DNA from: SURF-21 sp964529285
GTDB taxonomy: Bacteria; Actinomycetota; Geothermincolia; Geothermincolales; RBG-13-55-18
Length of the DNA: 22,907 nt
Reading direction: 5' to 3'
Assembly: GCA_964529285.1 (NCBI GenBank)
Contig: CAZGWK010000055.1
Coordinates: 1-22,907 of the forward strand
The position numbers and the translations under genes are program-made. Positions 17,470-22,907 of the stretch are shown here, in pieces. Numbering within the stretch: position 1 is the first letter of the stretch; every line of letters begins with the position of its first letter. The notes under the pieces were generated by a model. It was given only the letters and a program-made list of their open reading frames with translations, was not told the origin of the DNA and did no database searches.

Positions 17470-17510
17470 TACTACCTCCATCTCTTTTCACGCTCTGACG
17501 GCCCAGCCAC

Positions 17511-18863
17511 CTACAGCGAGTACCTATCCAGGAGCGCATGTACTCCGCCCATCCGGAAAAGTTCACGGGTTTCCATGGCAGGGCATCTTTTTTCCTCCAG
17601 CCTGTCCCACAACGGGGAGAGCATGTCTTCCTCTCCATATCCCCTGCCCGCCAGGCCCTCCTGGGCCGTCTCGAGCATGCGGCGGCAGACCTCGGTTATG
17701 GGCTTGCCTCCTGCCGTTGCTTCCGGACCGACCCTCATGGCTTCCACCCTGGATGCGCGCAGCTCCTCCCAGGTGAAATCGTTTAACATCGCGCTGGCCG
17801 CGGGTAGGTTCTCCATTATCCCCAGCGTCAGCGCCGGAATGGTCATGATGTCCTCCGGGGGCTGCTGACAGTTGGCCCTGTTCTCCAGGGTACAGTAGCG
17901 GCTGAACCTTGCTACGAACCAGTTGAAGGTGTCGTGCAGATCGATGTCTTCCTCTCGGGGAACGACGAATGTTTTGTTTCCCTGCGCGTCTACTCCCCAC
18001 GCATCATCTCCCGACGAGTAATACTCCATGAAGTTCGGGTAATGGTAGATTCCCAGGCTGCCCCCGTTCCGCTGCACGAAAACGGGCTTCAGCGACGCGA
18101 GGCGTTCGACGTAGTCCCGCATGGATGCGAACGGTCCCCGGGCGATCCCGGCACGGTCCTCGCCCGGAAGCCACCAGTCCCAGAAAGCCTCCTTGACATC
18201 GAGATATTCCGGGTCCACCTCGCTTTTCCAAACCGTGGCACTCGCAGTCAGGGCGATCTGCGCTCCTGCCAGTCCCTGAAAGGCGTTGACGGCCTCGTGT
18301 ACCTCACAGGCGTCCACGTCGACGTGGACCTGGCAGTCCGCCGAGAGGGCAAACAGGTGTACCAGGCGTTTTTCGAAGGCGTTATCCCAGAATATATGCC
18401 GCGCCTTTCGCTGCACCAGGCCGGGATGGGGTTCGGTCACGGGGTGCACTCCCAGGCAGAGCAGCCGTATGTCCTCGCCGCTGGTGTAGGACTTGGCGTC
18501 CTCGACCATGGCCAGGAAATTGGACTCCAGCTCCTGCAGGTTTCTACCATATGGTACGGAGAACTCGATCTTGCAGTGACCCGTGCCCGTGGATATGCAA
18601 GCGGGGCAACCGGGGAACTCCCGGCTGGCTGCGGTGGCGATACCCAGGCTATCGTCCCTCGTTATGGCCCAGCCCCTATTCTCGAGATGTGCGAAGAACC
18701 CCTGCAGCGAGGCCTCGGGTGCGGCGCCGCCGCGGTTGTCGGTAAGGCAGAACTTCGCCTCCATGCCCACGCAGCGCCTGCCCTGTACCTTTTCCCCCCT
18801 GTCCTTGTGGTCAAAACGCCTGCAGTAGTATGCGTACATGCTATCGTTCACGCTGCTGTCCAT
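17511..18863 (-). CDS. Glutamate-cysteine ligase-like protein (GCS2/EgtA type), divergent
   Basis: A 450-residue protein resembling ATP-dependent carboxylate-amine ligases of the GCS2 family, which join the gamma-carboxyl of glutamate to an amine such as cysteine. Supporting motifs are VGMEAKF at 32-38 (family GxExEF metal/ATP region), GTGHCKIEFSVPYGRN (94-108), SADCQVHVDVDACE (174-187), AGAQIALTASATVW (199-212) and YCTLENRANCQQP (323-335, the late substrate-side strand). It is unusually rich in cysteine. It sits 17 bases after proA and before the mttB pair, so it belongs to that operon. The ATG at 18863 follows an AGGGGGGG site; a TTG at 18884 overlapping the proA stop is the alternative. 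The amine partner is unknown. Ligation of a demethylation product is conceivable but untested. Confidence 0.72.
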   Translation of the reverse strand: MDSSVNDSMYAYYCRRFDHKDRGEKVQGRRCVGMEAKFCLTDNRGGAAPEASLQGFFAHLENRGWAITRDDSLGIATAASREFPGCPACISTGTGHCKIEFSVPYGRNLQELESNFLAMVEDAKSYTSGEDIRLLCLGVHPVTEPHPGLVQRKARHIFWDNAFEKRLVHLFALSADCQVHVDVDACEVHEAVNAFQGLAGAQIALTASATVWKSEVDPEYLDVKEAFWDWWLPGEDRAGIARGPFASMRDYVERLASLKPVFVQRNGGSLGIYHYPNFMEYYSSGDDAWGVDAQGNKTFVVPREEDIDLHDTFNWFVARFSRYCTLENRANCQQPPEDIMTIPALTLGIMENLPAASAMLNDFTWEELRASRVEAMRVGPEATAGGKPITEVCRRMLETAQEGLAGRGYGEEDMLSPLWDRLEEKRCPAMETRELFRMGGVHALLDRYSL

Positions 18864-18880
18864 GCTGCCTCGTCCCCCCC

Positions 18881-20137
18881 TCAACCCATGCAGTGGCCGG
18901 AGCCGAACACGAGGGTCTTGTAGGTGGTCAGGTCGGCAAGGCCCATGGGTCCGCGGGCATGGACTTTATCGGTGGAAATGCCTATTTCCGCTCCCATGCC
19001 CAGTTCGCTGCCGTCGCAGAACATGGTAGAGGCGTTCACCAGGAGGACTCCCGAATCCACTCCTCCGAGGAAGCGTTCCGCACTGCGGATATCCCCGGTA
19101 ACGATGCTTTCCGTATGGCCCGAGCCGTAGCGGTTTATATGCTCCACGGCGGCATCCACCCCGGGCAGCACCCTCACGGAAACCACCAGCTCCAGGTATT
19201 CCGTCGACCAATCCTCTTCGCTTGCCGGCGAAGCACTCTCCATGACCTTCAGTGTTTTTTCGCAGCCCCTGACCTCCACGCCATGCTCCAGGAGATCGCT
19301 CTCAAGCAGGGGCAGGAACTCCTCCGCGATGCCCTCGGCCACCAGAAAGCTCTCCGCCGCGTTGCATACTTCCGGGGCGAAGGTCTTGGAGTCGATACAT
19401 ATCTTCCGCGCCTCTTCCAGGTCCGCGGTCTCATCTACGTACACGTGACACACCCCGTACAGGTGTTTGATCACCGGTATGGTCGACAGCTCTATCACCG
19501 TCTTGATGAGGCCCTCACCGCCCCTGGGAATGATCAGATCGATGTATTCATCGAGGCTGAGAAGCTCCCTGACCGCCTCCCGGTCGGTCATCGGGACTAC
19601 CTGTACCGCGCCCTCCGGGAGGCCTGCTTCCCGTAATGCCTCTATCCATAGCTCTCCCAGGCACCGGTTGGTGTTTATGACCTCGGAACCTCCGCGCAAT
19701 ATCGCCGCATTGCCGGACTTCAGGCACAGGGCTCCTGCGTTAACCGTCACGTGAGGCCTCGACTCGTAGACCATCCCTATAACGCCCATGGGTACCCTTA
19801 CCCTGCCCACCTTCAGCCCGTTCGGCAGGCTCTTCAAATCCCTTACATCTCCCGTGGGGTCATCCAGCTTTGCGATCACCTGAAGAGCCTTCATGCGTGA
19901 ATCTATCCTCGTCTCTGCGAATGTCAGCCTGTCCACCAGTTTTTTCTCCAGGCCCTTCTCCCGTGCTTCCGCGATGTCTTTTTCATTGCTGCGCAGTATT
20001 TTCTCTCTGTTTCTATCAAGAAGTCTCGCCATTGACAGTAAAGCCCAGTCCTTTTGCGGGGTAGCCATGGTTGCCAGTTCCCCGGCAGCCTCCTTCGCCT
20101 TGCGAGCGATACTCACCATTTCAGACCTCAACGACAT
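18881..20137 (-). CDS. proA: Gamma-glutamyl phosphate reductase
   Basis: A 418-residue NADPH-dependent reductase of the aldehyde dehydrogenase fold. It converts gamma-glutamyl phosphate to glutamate-5-semialdehyde, the second step of proline synthesis. The catalytic cysteine Cys258 sits in APEVCNAAESFLV. Other conserved parts are VPMGVIGMVYESRPHVTVNAGALCLKS-like stretches (116-141), NAAILRGGSE (143-152), LIIPRGGEGL (201-210) and the C-terminal DKVHARGPMGLADLTTYK. Length is standard. The usual partner gene for glutamate 5-kinase (proB) is absent from the window; the next gene is a glutamate ligase homologue. It is the promoter-proximal gene of the run to 12100. The ATG has AAGGGGA upstream, and the leader carries a terminator-like hairpin. 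Confidence 0.95.
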   Translation of the reverse strand: MSLRSEMVSIARKAKEAAGELATMATPQKDWALLSMARLLDRNREKILRSNEKDIAEAREKGLEKKLVDRLTFAETRIDSRMKALQVIAKLDDPTGDVRDLKSLPNGLKVGRVRVPMGVIGMVYESRPHVTVNAGALCLKSGNAAILRGGSEVINTNRCLGELWIEALREAGLPEGAVQVVPMTDREAVRELLSLDEYIDLIIPRGGEGLIKTVIELSTIPVIKHLYGVCHVYVDETADLEEARKICIDSKTFAPEVCNAAESFLVAEGIAEEFLPLLESDLLEHGVEVRGCEKTLKVMESASPASEEDWSTEYLELVVSVRVLPGVDAAVEHINRYGSGHTESIVTGDIRSAERFLGGVDSGVLLVNASTMFCDGSELGMGAEIGISTDKVHARGPMGLADLTTYKTLVFGSGHCMG

Positions 20138-20184
20138 GCATAATCCCCTTCACTGCCTCATCCTGTAGTTACACATACGTCCCC

Positions 20185-20225
20185 AAAAAAATAAATGCTG
20201 TCATTATTTTACAAGACATGCATTT
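20185..20225 (-). terminator. Terminator-like hairpin in the proA leader (possible attenuator)
   Basis: AAATGCTGTC (20193-20202) pairs with GACATGCATTT (20215-20225) with one bulged base and a 12-base loop. On the minus strand it is followed by ATTTTTTT (complement of 20185-20192). It lies about 50 bases before the proA start, so it could attenuate the operon; it might also simply end transcription from upstream. The stem is AT-rich, so strength is modest. Confidence 0.42.
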
Positions 20226-20370
20226 ATACCTTCCTTTATTAATACTTCAAGGTTCTATATATACATATCACATAATAGTGACCTTTACAAATAGCTCTGG
20301 TAATATATGTTAATCCACTACGCGAATAAGGCCCTGTTATGGCTTTCATCGGTTTATCGATTCAGGCGTG

Positions 20371-20437
20371 TCAGGTCTCGATTATCGGGTATTCAGGAAT
20401 AATATGGCATGGACTCCGATAATCGAAACCTGACCCC
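20371..20437 (+). repeat. REP/MITE-like palindromic element, copy A
   Basis: Arms TCAGGTCTCGATTATCGG (20371-20388) and CCGATAATCGAAACCTGA (20416-20433) are inverted repeats with one mismatch. They flank a 27-base spacer that contains TTCAGGAATAATATG. The CAGGTCTCG and CCTGACCCC ends look like those of REP elements associated with Y1/RAYT-type transposases. A second copy lies at 22614-22679 in the opposite orientation. No transposase is present in the window. Confidence 0.7.
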
Positions 20438-20467
20438 TTTACCCCTCAAAGGCAGCGCGTAATCTGA

Positions 20468-20764
20468 TTACAGGTCTTGGACCAGGACCTCTAAGGATTC
20501 AATATCCGGCGTTCCTATCAACATCGCCGAAAATTTCTTGATCTGTTCCTGCATGAATCCACTCTCCTGGGCTTCTATCAGTTTCTCTCTGTTTTTCCAA
20601 AAGGTGATCGAGATGCCCCTGCCGGAACAGCGGTCGCCGAGCAGCATCGCGCCAATTCCTCCATCCCGCACTTTGACTGCTGGCGCCACGCACTCCTCGT
20701 AGATCTTTATGGCTTCATCAACTCGGTAGATATCGATCAGGACCGTTATTACACGCGCTTCCAT
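20468..20764 (-). CDS. Small dimeric alpha/beta-barrel (ABM-like) protein
   Basis: A 98-residue protein with the pattern of ferredoxin-like dimeric barrels such as antibiotic biosynthesis monooxygenase (ABM) domains. It starts with the strand EARVITVLIDIY, then a helix (VDEAIKIYEECVAPAV), the strand GGIGAMLLGD, the strand GRGISITFWKNREKLIEAQES and the C-terminal strand ESLEVLVQDL. Such proteins act as small oxygenases, heme or quinone modifiers, or sensors, and the sequence does not show which. The ATG at 20764 is chosen because AGGAGG lies four bases before it; the longer upstream extension has no ribosome site and looks non-coding. Copy A of the palindromic repeat lies just downstream. Confidence 0.72.
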   Translation of the reverse strand: MEARVITVLIDIYRVDEAIKIYEECVAPAVKVRDGGIGAMLLGDRCSGRGISITFWKNREKLIEAQESGFMQEQIKKFSAMLIGTPDIESLEVLVQDL

Positions 20765-21080
20765 GTTGCCTCCTTTCCGCAACGTGAACCCTTCCGATCC
20801 CGCAGGCGTGAGCATAGTATTTAACCACCGGCCTCCCTCCGGCCCGGGAATATATGGGGAGGACGCTTGAAGCAAATGGCTTCGCAGCGCCAATTCCATT
20901 ATAAATCTTCCCCCCTCCTGTTTCCTTAAACCTGCACAGGATCCCTGCAACGGCCTGCCGTGTCCAATCTTATCCGCAGACAGGCTACATTAATGTGGAA
21001 ATGTAGAATTATTGCTAATCTTTTCAATCTGTCAGGCAAAGGGGACAGGGCCTGCTTCTGGCCTGGGCGGATCGAAAAAC
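20765..21080. other. Intergenic region between DUF1622 gene and ABM-like gene
   Basis: About 315 bases with no supported gene. It holds the leader of the ABM-like gene. Near 21043-21061 an imperfect GC hairpin (CAGGGCC with GGCCTG, one bulge) follows the DUF1622 stop, without a T run. Nothing else stands out. Confidence 0.4.
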
Positions 21081-21479
21081 TCAATCGGAGGGTGGTTCTT
21101 CAGAGGGATTTACAGCAGGTTTGCCCAGGGGACCTTTACCCCTCCAGGGCCATCTGCCCATTATCTCCGTCTCGAGGCTGAAGCTCAGAAAAGTACGGAT
21201 GGCGACCAGGATGGCAAGGGTCCCCAGGTTCTCAAAGGTGAGGTCTATGGCTACCGTCCTTATGATGTCTCCAGCTATCAGTATCTCCAATCCCAGCAGG
21301 ATGCCGCGGCCGATCCCCGCCCGGTATTGACGGTAGGCGGTATGCGGGTGTCCCAGCTCTCTCCTGAAGACCTTCTTTAAGAAAATGAACGTGGCTATCA
21401 GCAGGCCCAGGATGATGACGGCGACGCCGGCTGCGTCTATCACCTTCCCGATCGCTTCCATTATCTCGGCATAGGACAT
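21081..21479 (-). CDS. DUF1622 family membrane protein
   Basis: A 132-residue integral membrane protein. Three hydrophobic helices are visible: about 17-35, 58-76 and 84-104. The family hallmark segments are present: RGILLGLEILIAGDIIRTV between helices 1 and 2, and LAILVAIRTFLSFSLETEI at the end. The basic/proline-rich C-terminal tail (about 110-132) is cytoplasmic or disordered. The function of DUF1622 is unknown. The ATG is preceded by GGAAG. It lies in the region bounded by the two palindromic repeats, alongside decayed gene pieces, and shows no operon partner. Confidence 0.85.
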   Translation of the reverse strand: MSYAEIMEAIGKVIDAAGVAVIILGLLIATFIFLKKVFRRELGHPHTAYRQYRAGIGRGILLGLEILIAGDIIRTVAIDLTFENLGTLAILVAIRTFLSFSLETEIMGRWPWRGKGPLGKPAVNPSEEPPSD

Positions 21480-21839
21480 TTAAAACTTCCTGACTGACCC
21501 TATATTGTTCCCATACAAGCCATATTTCTAGCTCTACCCGACATCTCCTCTTATTGATGCTTGAATTCGATAATCTAAACCTTTAGTCCATCAGAGACCC
21601 GAGGGCGTTATCGAGATCCTGCAGGTCCTGGCATAGCTGCTTCTCCGTATCCTGGTTAATTCAACAATAGTTGATCGTGGAGCATATTGGTTGTGCTTGA
21701 CAAACAGCCGCTGCGTGATATCCGGGGGGATGGTATATTATGCAACGCCCGGTAGAGGAAGGTGCTCGATATTAATCCTCTGATTTACGGCAACACTTAC
21801 CGATACAATATCAGAACCTGATCGAGAAGGAGGTAGACG
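21480..21839. other. Decayed intergenic region with gene and repeat fragments
   Basis: About 360 bases without an intact gene. It contains a degraded copy of one REP arm (21566-21582) and a short minus-strand frame (21583-21660) encoding QDTEKQLCQDLQDLDNALG, which looks like the end of a lost coiled-coil protein. Near 21697-21739 are a TTGACA and a TGGTATATT box too far apart (31 bases) for a standard promoter. Together these suggest a region that has lost genes. Confidence 0.45.
21566..21582 (+). repeat. Degraded single arm of the REP-like element
   Basis: TTCGATAATCTAAACCT resembles the right arm of copy A (CCGATAATCGAAACCT) with a few mismatches. No matching left arm is seen, so this may be a remnant or a chance match. 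Confidence 0.3.
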
Positions 21840-22025
21840 TTGAAGTTCAAAGGTGTGGCGATCATCTCGCGGACGCTCCGCGAGGGAAAATCGTTTGACG
21901 ACTATCGCAAGGCCTGGTATCACACGCATGGTTTCGGTGTTCCGACGATAATGCTGACGGTGGTCAATCTCCGCGACCCTAGCGAGGAGACCTGCTCCCC
22001 TCAACAGGCCGCGGGAACGCCATAG
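21840..22025 (+). pseudogene. Truncated small ferredoxin-fold protein (61 aa)
   Basis: The frame starts at TTG behind a perfect GGAGGT site. It reads KFKGVAIISRTLREGKSFDDYRKAWYHTHGFGVPTIMLTVVNLRDP, then changes to a short unrelated tail (SEETCSPQQAAGTP) and stops. The first 46 residues look like the opening strand, helix and strand of a dimeric alpha/beta-barrel protein of about 100 residues or more. The second half is missing, so I read it as truncated by a deletion or frameshift. Translation signals are intact, so a short product could still be made. The exact family is not recognised with certainty. Confidence 0.5.
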
Positions 22026-22041
22026 TGTTAGGATGCTGCCC

Positions 22042-22599
22042 ATGGATCCCTCACGTAGTGGAAACCGGGATACGAGAGGGATATTGTCGAGGGAGATCCA
22101 TTTGAACCGACTGCGCGAAAGCCATCGCGCTCTCTACTATATCCTGACGGTATCGGGCTGGGCGGTACTCGGTTTTTTTATTATCCTCTTCCTGCTCCTG
22201 CTTTTCTCCGCCGTAAACCCGTGGATACATGCCAGGGTGATCATCTCCGGCTCGATGGAGCCCACTATCAAGACAGGCAGCATGGTCATCGTGATCCCCC
22301 AGGATGAATACGAAAAGGGCGACATCATCGCGTTCATCGATCCCGATATCGGCAGAAACGTCCACCGCATCATTGGGGAAGTAAACCGCGACGGCATGAC
22401 ATATTTCATCACCAAGGGCGACGCTGCTGCGAGGCCTGACCGCACCCCGGTCCCTAGCGATAAGATCGAGGGAAAGGTGGTTATGATCTTTCCCTATCTC
22501 GGCTACATGGCCTATCTGGGTTTCTTCGCCATCCTGGTCCCGATAGCTATGCTGATCATCTATTTCATAAGGAAGAGGCGCTCGAAGCCTCCCGCTTGA
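22042..22599 (+). CDS. Signal peptidase I, Ser/His (SipW/Sec11-like) type
   Basis: A 185-residue membrane protease that removes signal peptides on the outer face of the membrane. A basic N-terminus precedes a membrane helix (about 32-60). The catalytic Ser71 sits in ISGSMEPTI, and the position of the usual bacterial lysine is taken by His108 in RNVHRIIG. The conserved TKGDAAARPD (Asp127, Asp133) follows, then a C-terminal membrane helix (about 150-175) with a KKRR-like tail (RKRRSK). The His and the two-helix layout mark the ER/archaeal/SipW subtype found in Gram-positives, often dedicated to particular substrates. Start 22042 has AGGA eight bases upstream; an ATG at 22033 is the alternative. 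No obvious substrate gene lies beside it. Confidence 0.88.
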   Translation: MDPSRSGNRDTRGILSREIHLNRLRESHRALYYILTVSGWAVLGFFIILFLLLLFSAVNPWIHARVIISGSMEPTIKTGSMVIVIPQDEYEKGDIIAFIDPDIGRNVHRIIGEVNRDGMTYFITKGDAAARPDRTPVPSDKIEGKVVMIFPYLGYMAYLGFFAILVPIAMLIIYFIRKRRSKPPA

Positions 22600-22613
22600 G
22601 CTCTAATCATGAT

Positions 22614-22679
22614 AAGGTCTCGCATATCGCATGATCTGACATATTATTCCTGAAAACTCGATTATCGAGACCTGGCCCC
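22614..22679 (-). repeat. REP/MITE-like palindromic element, copy B
   Basis: This is the inverted counterpart of copy A. Arms AAGGTCTCGCATATCG (from 22614) and CTCGATTATCGAGACCTGG (22657-22675) flank a spacer containing CATATTATTCCTGAA, the reverse complement of the copy A spacer core. The two copies align without gaps over about 60 bases. The element lies just past the signal peptidase stop codon, 14 bases downstream, and might also serve as a transcription-end hairpin. Confidence 0.68.
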
Positions 22680-22816
22680 AGCCTACAAATACTAATAACT
22701 GGCAATCAGAGTCTATTGGTTACCTTCTTTGGAGCATTGGTACATATAAACCAGATTTGCGGCTAGGAGCCTCCTGACTTTACCGTGTTAGATTGATGTT
22801 AGATTACGGGCACAGA

Positions 22817-22848
22817 AATAGGGCTTCCGATCTCTCGGAAACCCTATT
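22817..22848 (-). terminator. Hairpin terminator downstream of the tRNA
   Basis: A 13-pair stem with one mismatch: AATAGGG (22817-22823) with CCCTATT (22842-22848), and TTCCGA (22825-22830) with TCGGAA (22835-22840), around a TCTC loop. It starts 6 bases after the tRNA CCA end on the minus strand. The T run after it is short (ATTTCT). Confidence 0.7.
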
Positions 22849-22853
22849 ATTCC

Positions 22854-22907
22854 TGGTAGCGCATGTGGGATTTGAACCCACGATCTCCGCCTTGAGAGGG
22901 CGGCGTC
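22854..22907 (-). tRNA. tRNA-Glu (anticodon CTC), partial, 3' portion
   Basis: Read on the minus strand, the window edge holds the anticodon arm CCGCC-CTCTCAA-GGCGG with anticodon CTC (22894-22896). It continues with a 5-base variable loop (AGATC), the T arm GTGGG-TTCAAAT-CCCAC, the acceptor strand ATGCGCT, discriminator A and an encoded CCA (22854-22856). The D arm and the 5' acceptor strand lie beyond the window. The anticodon reads GAG, hence glutamate. Confidence 0.85.

Larger units (their letters stand above)
20138..20467. other. AT-rich leader and intergenic region upstream of proA
   Basis: About 330 bases without a gene, between proA and the small ABM-like gene. The first 200 bases (20160-20330) are strikingly AT-rich compared with all flanking genes and should hold the proA operon promoter. 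It also contains a terminator-like hairpin (20185-20225) and a palindromic REP-like element (20371-20437). No sigma-70 box pair was convincing enough to list. Confidence 0.6.

Noticed and set aside
14171..17868. Very long plus-strand open frames (473 and 590 codons) opposite the mttC/mttB genes
   Set aside because: They are antisense to well-supported family genes, have no ribosome sites, and arise from third-position GC bias. Their translations are rich in His, Arg and Gly and match no family.
20765..20950. Longer version of the ABM-like protein (160 residues)
   Set aside because: The extra 62 residues have no ribosome site or domain pattern, while the internal ATG at 20764 has AGGAGG at ideal spacing.
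21697..21739. TTGACA and TATATT as a sigma-70 promoter
   Set aside because: The boxes are 31 bases apart, far from the usual 16-18. The TGGTATATT alone could be an extended -10, but evidence is too thin to list.
20371..22679. CRISPR array
   Set aside because: The repeats are two inverted palindromic units 2.2 kb apart, not direct repeats with regular spacers, and no cas genes are present.

Overview
The window is bacterial chromosomal DNA with high GC content. Genes are tightly packed, Shine-Dalgarno sites are strong (GGAGG-type), and GTG and TTG starts are frequent. Two lipoproteins, an MCP, a serine/histidine (SipW/Sec11-like) signal peptidase and pyrrolysine-free MttB-family methyltransferases with a corrinoid protein fit an anaerobic or facultative Gram-positive-type bacterium. 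A deep-branching Actinomycetota lineage is my best guess, but nothing here proves it.

Layout. (1) 108-4852 is a xyloside/xylose module: a GH3 glycosidase on the + strand converges on a divergent xylose isomerase and a xylulokinase on the - strand. (2) 5040-8342 holds a chemoreceptor with extra N-terminal membrane helices and an IPT/TIG-domain lipoprotein, both on the - strand and each followed by a clear intrinsic terminator. (3) 8742-9497 is a ZIP metal transporter (+). (4) 9530-11891 holds an S9 prolyl-oligopeptidase-type lipoprotein and a possible small CxxC ORF (-). (5) 12100-20137 is a seven-member run on the - strand, in transcription order: proA, a GCS2-type glutamate-cysteine ligase-like enzyme, two MttB-family methyltransferases, a corrinoid protein, a SAM-dependent methyltransferase, and a relic fusing pieces of two unrelated genes. 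(6) 20371-22679 is a looser, partly decayed region bounded by two inverted copies of a palindromic REP/MITE-like element. It holds an ABM-like small protein, a DUF1622 membrane protein, a truncated ORF and a signal peptidase. (7) The right edge is a partial tRNA-Glu(CTC) on the - strand with a hairpin downstream.

How the genes may work together. GH3, isomerase and kinase would take xylosides to xylulose-5-phosphate. In the proA-mtt run, the MttB proteins and the corrinoid protein should demethylate a quaternary or tertiary methylamine. No methyl-acceptor methyltransferase and no corrinoid activase (RamA-like) is encoded here. The constant company of a glutamate ligase homologue, gamma-glutamyl-phosphate reductase and a SAM methyltransferase is unusual. 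It suggests a glutamate- or proline-linked methylamine pathway that I cannot assign, and it is the best candidate here for an undescribed system.
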